A stretch of DNA of 9,705 nt, from assembly GCA_964587505.1 (NCBI GenBank), contig CAZPLD010000028.1, forward strand, positions 1-9,705, read 5' to 3'. The DNA comes from 2-01-FULL-41-26 sp964587505. GTDB taxonomy: Bacteria; Patescibacteriota; Minisyncoccia; 2-02-FULL-40-12; GWA2-44-9. Positions 6,332 through 9,705 of this stretch are shown here, in pieces. The position numbers were made by a program, and so were the translations under genes. The notes below the pieces were generated by a model. It saw nothing but the letters and a program-made list of their open reading frames with translations. It did not search any database and was not told the DNA's origin. Position 1 is the stretch's first letter. Every line of letters starts with the position of its first letter.

Positions 6332-6379
6332 ATGAAAAAGGTTTATGTCGCTATGTCTGTCCCGATTTGCTTCGCGTAA
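6332..6379 (+). pseudogene. Remnant start of an earlier mnmA, now a 15-codon leader ORF
   Basis: The ATG encodes MKKVYVAMS and then VPICFA before TAA. MKKVYVAMS matches residues 6-13 of the intact MnmA downstream (KIVYVAMS), the strand leading into its ATP-binding loop SGGVDSS. Codons differ at nearly every synonymous position (GTT TAT GTC GCT against GTA TAT GTA GCA), so this is not a fresh duplication. The reading frame is broken by the 86-base element beginning at 6360. If that element (6360-6445) is removed, the frame reads MKKVYVAMSGG and then SN and a stop, recovering the Gly-Gly of the loop. The ATG sits 7 bases after a TACAAT box like the leaderless genes here. It may now work as a leader peptide; a pseudogene remnant is my preferred reading. 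Confidence 0.6.
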
Positions 6380-6445
6380 AACGCGATTAGCAAATCGAGG
6401 ATCCTCGATTTTGTAATCACGACGATATCGTGAACAAAATCGGGA
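6360..6445. repeat. Double-hairpin REPIN-like element in the mnmA leader
   Basis: The ends TCCCGATTT (6360-6368) and AAATCGGGA (6437-6445) are inverted repeats. Inside are two hairpins in opposite orientation. Hairpin 1 (6363-6397) has a 9-bp outer stem, a 1/3-base internal loop (T opposite ATT) and a 5-bp inner stem with an AAA loop. Hairpin 2 (6406-6442) has the same plan reversed: 9-bp outer stem, 3/1 internal loop and 5-bp inner stem. Where the two differ, both sides of the stem change together. They meet at a 20-bp perfect palindrome (6392-6411). This is the layout of paired inverted REP sequences. Confidence 0.75.
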
Positions 6446-6452
6446 GAGGGAG
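6446..6452 (+). promoter_or_regulatory. Ribosome binding site of mnmA
   Basis: GAGGGAG ends 8 bases before the ATG at 6461. It supports that start and lies directly after the double-hairpin element, so the leader hairpins could affect its access. Its bases also continue the remnant frame as Gly-Gly when the element is removed. Confidence 0.65.
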
Positions 6453-6460
6453 TAATTAAA

Positions 6461-7573
6461 ATGAACAAAAAAAACAAAATTGTATATGTAGCAATGAGTG
6501 GGGGTGTAGATAGTTCCGTGGCCGCCGCCTTATTAAAGAAACGGGGACTTAATGTGGTCGGGGTTTTTATGAAACCCTGGTCTCCTGACTTATCCACAAC
6601 TTCATCCATAACGACCTTCAAGGTCGTTAATCCACAGAGGGGGGCGTGTTTGTGGAAAGAAGACAGAGAAGACGCCATGAGAGTATCATCGGTCTTAGGC
6701 ATACCGCTTAAAACATGGAACTTTTCCAAACAATATAAAAAGTCCGTTACGGACTATATGGTCCGCGAATATAAAGCCGGCAGAACGCCGAATCCCGATG
6801 TGATGTGCAATAAAGAAATTAAATTCGGCCTGTTTTTTGATAAAGCGATGAAAGAAGGTGCTGATTATATTGCTACCGGCCACTATGTGAGATTAAAGCT
6901 CAATGAACAAGGAACAAGGAACAAGGAACATGCTCACTGCTCACTGCTCACTGCTCGTGATTCAAACAAAGACCAGTCGTATTTTTTGTGGACTTTAAAA
7001 CAAAAACAACTGGAGAAATGCCTGTTTCCGGTGGGGGATTATGTGAAACCAGAGGTCAGAAAACTGGCCAAAAAGTTCGGCTTGCCGAATCACGACAAAA
7101 AAGACAGCCAGGGGATCTGTTTTATCGGGCCTTTGGATATGAAGGATTTTCTTAAAACTAAAATTAAGCCAAGGAAAGGGAAGATATTAAATTTGGAAAG
7201 AAAAATTTTAGGGACTCATGATGGGGTCTACTACTATACAATCGGTCAAAGGCACGGATTGGATATTGGAATTGGTGGCGGGCCATATTACGTAGTTTCC
7301 AAAGATGTTAAAAAGAATATTATTTATGTCGGAGGCGAGAAGGATCTTTATTCTAAAAAACTTAAAGTTTCAAACATAAGCTGGGTAAACGAAAAGCCAA
7401 AGCTCCCGACTCAACTGGATGTCCGTCTGCGCTACCGAGCCGGATTAAAAAAAGCCACCCTAAAAAAGAACGGCATACTCGAATTAAAGACTCCAGAAAG
7501 AGCCATAACCTCGGGCCAGTCGGCGGTATTTTACCGAAAAGGGGAGTTGCTTGGCGGAGGAGTTATTATTTGA
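6461..7573 (+). CDS. mnmA: tRNA-specific 2-thiouridylase MnmA
   Basis: 370 residues, near the usual length (E. coli about 368). The ATP pyrophosphatase loop SGGVDSS is at 13-19, ATGHY at 138-142, the first catalytic cysteine in NPDVMCNKEIKF (Cys116) and the second in SQGICFIG (Cys220). The C-terminal part from about 240 holds the central linker and beta-barrel (YTIGQRHGL, LRYRAG, SGQSAVFY). The enzyme puts sulfur on C2 of the wobble uridine in tRNAs for Lys, Glu and Gln, in the cytoplasm. Two stretches look inserted: about 44-58 (STTSSITTFKVVNP), containing a palindrome, and 149-166 (EQGTRNKEHAHCSLLTAR), encoded by two heptamer arrays just before the conserved DSNKDQSYFL. Start is set by GAGGGAG eight bases upstream. 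The next gene's promoter overlaps its 3' end. Confidence 0.96.
   Translation: MNKKNKIVYVAMSGGVDSSVAAALLKKRGLNVVGVFMKPWSPDLSTTSSITTFKVVNPQRGACLWKEDREDAMRVSSVLGIPLKTWNFSKQYKKSVTDYMVREYKAGRTPNPDVMCNKEIKFGLFFDKAMKEGADYIATGHYVRLKLNEQGTRNKEHAHCSLLTARDSNKDQSYFLWTLKQKQLEKCLFPVGDYVKPEVRKLAKKFGLPNHDKKDSQGICFIGPLDMKDFLKTKIKPRKGKILNLERKILGTHDGVYYYTIGQRHGLDIGIGGGPYYVVSKDVKKNIIYVGGEKDLYSKKLKVSNISWVNEKPKLPTQLDVRLRYRAGLKKATLKKNGILELKTPERAITSGQSAVFYRKGELLGGGVII
6609..6629. repeat. Perfect palindrome inside mnmA
   Basis: TAACGACCTT (6609-6618) and AAGGTCGTTA (6620-6629) are perfect complements around base 6619. It encodes part of ITTFKVVN, in a stretch absent from typical MnmA proteins between the MKxW strand and the Cys/Glu-Asp segment. 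On either side lie TTATCCACA (6590-6598) and the similar ATCCACA (6630-6636). Confidence 0.65.
6905..6956. repeat. Twin abutting heptamer arrays inside mnmA
   Basis: GAACAAG is repeated three times plus GAACA (6905-6930), directly followed by TGCTCAC three times plus TGCTC (6931-6956). Both arrays are 26 bases, 3.7 units each. The two form an imperfect inverted repeat; on the minus strand most mismatches become G-T/G-U wobbles, so that strand can fold into a long hairpin. The element adds about 17 residues in frame to MnmA. Confidence 0.85.
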
Positions 7574-7579
7574 TAGAAT
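7551..7579 (+). promoter_or_regulatory. Extended -10 promoter of the 74-residue gene
   Basis: TTGGCG (7551-7556), a 17-base spacer and TAGAAT (7574-7579) preceded by TG-A (extended -10, 7571-7573). The ATG at 7586 is 6 bases after the box, so the transcript should begin at the start codon. The promoter lies in the mnmA 3' end; the TG of the extended box is part of the mnmA stop codon. Confidence 0.65.
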
Positions 7580-7585
7580 TGCTTT

Positions 7586-7810
7586 ATGAACAAAGAAACA
7601 CCGCCGGTATTAGACGATAATCTTAATGACGAAATGATGAATATTGTTGAAAAAGAACGGAAAGATGTTCGTCGTGAAAAATTTGATTTGAGTTCAACCA
7701 GAGTAGTTTTAGACAAACTATTGAGCGATGGTCTTATCAAGCCAGACGATAAATTATCGGATGTGATGGCGGTCATCGAAAAAGAGTTTAAAAGGATTGA
7801 AGATATATAG
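7586..7810 (+). CDS. Small acidic hypothetical protein
   Basis: 74 residues, not recognised. It is highly charged and probably all helical, with no cysteines, signal peptide or membrane segment. Two likely helices are DEMMNIVEKERKDVRREKF and the C-terminal LSDVMAVIEKEFKRIED, separated by a segment with LLSDGLIKPDD. It lies 12 bases after the mnmA stop but has its own predicted leaderless promoter, so it may be transcribed both with mnmA and alone. Its stop is separated from the convergent gpmI stop by a single base, with no terminator visible for either gene. The well-placed promoter and clean frame make it a likely gene; nothing in the sequence points to a function. Confidence 0.7.
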   Translation: MNKETPPVLDDNLNDEMMNIVEKERKDVRREKFDLSSTRVVLDKLLSDGLIKPDDKLSDVMAVIEKEFKRIEDI

Positions 7811-7811
7811 T

Positions 7812-9353
7812 TTACTGAATAATTTTTAGCAAACTATCCCCGGTCATTTCGACAGGTTTTTCTATCCCCATTAGTTCAAGAACTGTGGGTGCTATATCTG
7901 CCAAAAGGCCCGCTGCTTTAACCATGGCGGCTTCTATTTCATCATCTCGTCTTGTTCTCTCAAATTGTTTATCTACCAGATAAAACGGCACCGGATTGTC
8001 GTTATGTTTGGTTTCGCTTTCGCCAGACGATTTATATGTTAATGATTCTGCGTTGCCATGGTCGGCCGTCACTATCATGACTCCGCCTTTTTCTAATACT
8101 GCCGATTTTATTTTACCTACCGCTTCATCTACGGCTTGAATTCCTTTTACAGCAACCTCAAGGTTCCCAAAATGGGACAGAGTATCGCCGTTTGCAAAGT
8201 TAACTACAAAGAGATCATATCTATCCAGTTCAGATAAAACCCTTTCGGCTATATCACCGGCTTTCATTTCCGGATTTTCAGAAGGATTTTTTATAGATTC
8301 GGATAAAAAGTCCGTTTCGCCGTCAAAGGGCACATTTTTCAGGCAATTAAAAAAGTAGGTTACATGAGCATATTTTTCCGTCTCGGCGATATGGTATTGT
8401 TTTTTATTATTTTTACTTAATACTTCGGCAAGTCCGTTTTTTATCTCGGGAATAGGGAAGACAACATGAAGATTAGGACTCTCAACATATTGGGTTAGGG
8501 AAACAACAAAAAGATTATTTAATTCTTTTCTCTCGAATATATTGAATTCTTTATCTACAAAAGTTTCGGCGAGTTGTCTCATGCTGTCTTCTCTGAAATT
8601 AAAAAATATCAAAGCATCGTTTTTTTGGATGATTCCAGATTCGTCAACTATTATAGGCGGGATTTTAGAATCGTTTAATCCTTGGGAATAGAAATTTTCG
8701 AGTTTTTGATAAATATCTTGTGTTTTTTCTCCGGCGCCGGCTGTTAAAAGTTCATATGCCATCTTGGTTAAATCCCAATTCTTACCTCTATCCATAGCAA
8801 AATCTCGACCTATAATAGTGGCTATCTTGCCTATACCTTTTTGAGACAAGTAGTCGTTCACTTTTTTTATAAGAGCCGGGGCTTCCTTGAGGCCGGAATC
8901 CTTCCCATCAGTAAAAAGGTGAATTTTTAAATTTATAATGTTATTTCTCTTAGCCAGGTCTATAAGTGCGAAAAGGTAGGCGAGATAGGCGTGAACAGAA
9001 CCTGAAGTAAGGAGTCCGGCCAAATGAAAAGTTGAGTTATTTTCGTGGACATGGGTGACGGCTTTAACCAAAACTTCATTGGAAAAAAAACTGCCGTCAT
9101 CTATGGCCTTGTTTATTCTTGAAAGGTACTGGAAAACAACTCTACCCGCACCGATTGTAAGGTGTCCCACCTCGCTGTTCCCTGATTCTCCCCAAGTCAT
9201 GCCTGCAGCTTTTCCGGAGGCCTGAAGAAGTAAAGAAGGATAATTCTGCTGAATGGAATCAATGTTGGGCGTTTTCGCGTTCAAAATAGCATTGCCAAGT
9301 TTTTGTTTGGAATATCCCCATCCGTCAAGAATTGTAAGAACCACAGGTTGCAT
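7812..9353 (-). CDS. gpmI: 2,3-bisphosphoglycerate-independent phosphoglycerate mutase
   Basis: 513 residues from MQPVVLTILDGWGYS, the usual length and N terminus of the family. It interconverts 3- and 2-phosphoglycerate in glycolysis, using two Mn ions and a phosphoserine. Seen: Asp10 in LDGWG; nucleophile Ser60 in GNSEVGH; His121; GRDFAMDR (182-189); ETEKYAHVTYFFN (324-336); NFANGDTLSH with Asp390 and His394; TADHGNAE with Asp431 and His432; His450 before NPVPF. Departures from the usual form: FTDGKD instead of FTDGRD (Lys151), NFREDS instead of NFRxDR (Ser257), and TSGSVHAY instead of SDGGVHSH. The chosen ATG lies 6 bases after an extended -10 box, predicting a leaderless mRNA. An in-frame ATG at 9449 with a perfect ribosome site would add 32 residues; family length argues against it as the main start. 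Confidence 0.95.
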   Translation of the reverse strand: MQPVVLTILDGWGYSKQKLGNAILNAKTPNIDSIQQNYPSLLLQASGKAAGMTWGESGNSEVGHLTIGAGRVVFQYLSRINKAIDDGSFFSNEVLVKAVTHVHENNSTFHLAGLLTSGSVHAYLAYLFALIDLAKRNNIINLKIHLFTDGKDSGLKEAPALIKKVNDYLSQKGIGKIATIIGRDFAMDRGKNWDLTKMAYELLTAGAGEKTQDIYQKLENFYSQGLNDSKIPPIIVDESGIIQKNDALIFFNFREDSMRQLAETFVDKEFNIFERKELNNLFVVSLTQYVESPNLHVVFPIPEIKNGLAEVLSKNNKKQYHIAETEKYAHVTYFFNCLKNVPFDGETDFLSESIKNPSENPEMKAGDIAERVLSELDRYDLFVVNFANGDTLSHFGNLEVAVKGIQAVDEAVGKIKSAVLEKGGVMIVTADHGNAESLTYKSSGESETKHNDNPVPFYLVDKQFERTRRDDEIEAAMVKAAGLLADIAPTVLELMGIEKPVEMTGDSLLKIIQ

Positions 9354-9359
9354 AAAATT

Positions 9360-9365
9360 AGTATA
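9360..9365 (-). promoter_or_regulatory. Extended -10 box of gpmI
   Basis: On the minus strand TG-G precedes TATACT, followed by AATTTT and the ATG at 9353. The transcription start expected 7 bases downstream is the A of the start codon. There is no clear -35 (CTCGCA at 17 bases), as is common with extended -10 promoters. Confidence 0.65.
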
Positions 9366-9419
9366 CCAAAAATTTATCAAACTGCGAGTTTCGCCACCAA
9401 ACCAACCACTCCCAAGACT

Positions 9420-9600
9420 ACCATTCGAACGCCCAGCGAGCGTTCTCATTGCGTTCCTCCTTCGCTCTCTCGCTTCGCTCGAACCGTGCCCGCTTCAGTC
9501 GGAAAAGCGCGCTTTAGGAGCAGTTGCTTTGGTTTCTAATACGAGAGCGACATCTTATTCTAAATCAGAACGTTCGGAAGCCGACGGGCTGAGATAGAGC
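9420..9600. other. GC-rich intergenic patch with potential secondary structure
   Basis: The 352 bases right of gpmI (9354-9705) hold no recognisable gene; open frames on either strand do not look like proteins. Between 9420 and 9600 the sequence is richer in GC than its surroundings and full of CGAGCG/GCGAAG-type words. Visible pairings: GAACGC/GCGTTC (9427-9432, 9440-9445), TCGCTCTC/GAGAGCGA (9462-9469, 9543-9550) and a 12-base palindrome AAAGCGCGCTTT (9504-9515) lying between the latter two. I looked for tRNA T-arms and found no fit. It could be a structured RNA, a decayed gene or a dispersed repeat. Confidence 0.4.
9456..9462 (-). promoter_or_regulatory. Perfect Shine-Dalgarno before an alternative upstream gpmI start
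   Basis: On the minus strand AAGGAGG is followed by 6 bases and an ATG at 9449 that is in frame with gpmI. It lies within a purine-rich repeat-like patch and could be chance, but the match and spacing are ideal. Confidence 0.4.
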
Positions 9601-9653
9601 AAAAACCCAGCAGAGTTTTATGTGGTCTGATTTGGGATAAGGTGGAGCGGGGT

Positions 9654-9682
9654 TTGCATAAAAACAAGATGTTTGGTATAAT
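9654..9682 (+). promoter_or_regulatory. Near-consensus sigma70-type promoter reading out of the window
   Basis: TTGCAT (9654-9659), exactly 17 bases, then a perfect TATAAT (9677-9682). The start would be near 9689, 16 bases before the window ends. The strongest promoter in the window by eye; the gene it drives is beyond the right edge. Confidence 0.65.
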
Positions 9683-9705
9683 TTGCGTGTTAGTTATTAA
9701 TTTTA

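Noticed and set aside
6590..6598. TTATCCACA, a perfect DnaA-box sequence, with a similar ATCCACA nearby
   Set aside because: It is inside the mnmA coding frame, only one full-consensus box is present, and there is no AT-rich unwinding region or dnaA gene nearby, so I do not call an origin.
6905..6956. Possible CRISPR-like array in mnmA
   Set aside because: The units are 7 bases and continuous with no spacers, and they are in frame in a conserved gene; they are simple tandem repeats.
9427..9490. Two TTCGA-type words that resemble tRNA T-loops in the GC-rich intergenic patch
   Set aside because: Neither has a 5-bp stem around it, and no acceptor or anticodon arm can be placed.
9253..9597. Plus-strand open frames across the gpmI start and the intergenic patch
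   Set aside because: They overlap the well-supported gpmI start antisense, have low-complexity, Arg/Ser/Pro-rich translations and no ribosome site.

Overview
The window looks like a chromosomal stretch of a Candidate Phyla Radiation (Patescibacteria, probably Parcubacteria-like) bacterium. Base composition is AT-leaning, and genes abut or overlap by a few bases at their ends. The minus-strand gene at 504-1751 carries the two-helix VirB2-like pilin segment typical of CPR type IV secretion pilins, and a lysine-rich coiled-coil transglycosylase lies next to it. The genetic code appears standard: TAA and TAG stops are common, and mnmA ends in TGA. Assignment to a specific lineage is inference.

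Region 1 (1-4488) is a cell-envelope block. On the minus strand are a secreted pilin-like fusion protein and a small membrane-anchored protein. Diverging on the plus strand are two secreted peptidoglycan lytic transglycosylases. The divergent pair shares one self-complementary -10 box. A plausible joint role is opening the wall for a surface secretion or pilus structure. Region 2 (4485-5087, minus) is a HAD-type phosphatase. Region 3 (5137-6258, plus) is a three-gene operon with overlapping ends: an unrecognised 139-residue protein, a 64-residue zinc-finger protein and dUTPase, closed by a good intrinsic terminator. Region 4 (6287-7810, plus) is the tRNA thiouridylase mnmA with a peculiar leader, followed by a 74-residue protein of unknown function. 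Region 5 (7812-9353, minus) is cofactor-independent phosphoglycerate mutase. It is preceded by about 350 bases without a clear gene, which hold a GC-rich structured patch and a near-consensus promoter pointing out of the right edge.

Two patterns stand out. First, several genes have a -10 hexamer only 5-7 bases from the start codon, which predicts leaderless mRNAs; genes with a Shine-Dalgarno sequence form a minority. Second, conserved genes carry short palindromic or heptamer-repeat insertions inside their reading frames (mnmA twice, the HAD gene once, possibly dut). The mnmA leader also holds an 86-base double-hairpin element (REPIN-like) sitting in what looks like the remnant of an earlier mnmA start. 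In-silico removal of the element rejoins the remnant as the first 11 residues of an MnmA, up to the SGG of its ATP-binding loop. This set of intragenic and leader palindromes is the best candidate here for an undescribed mobile-repeat system.
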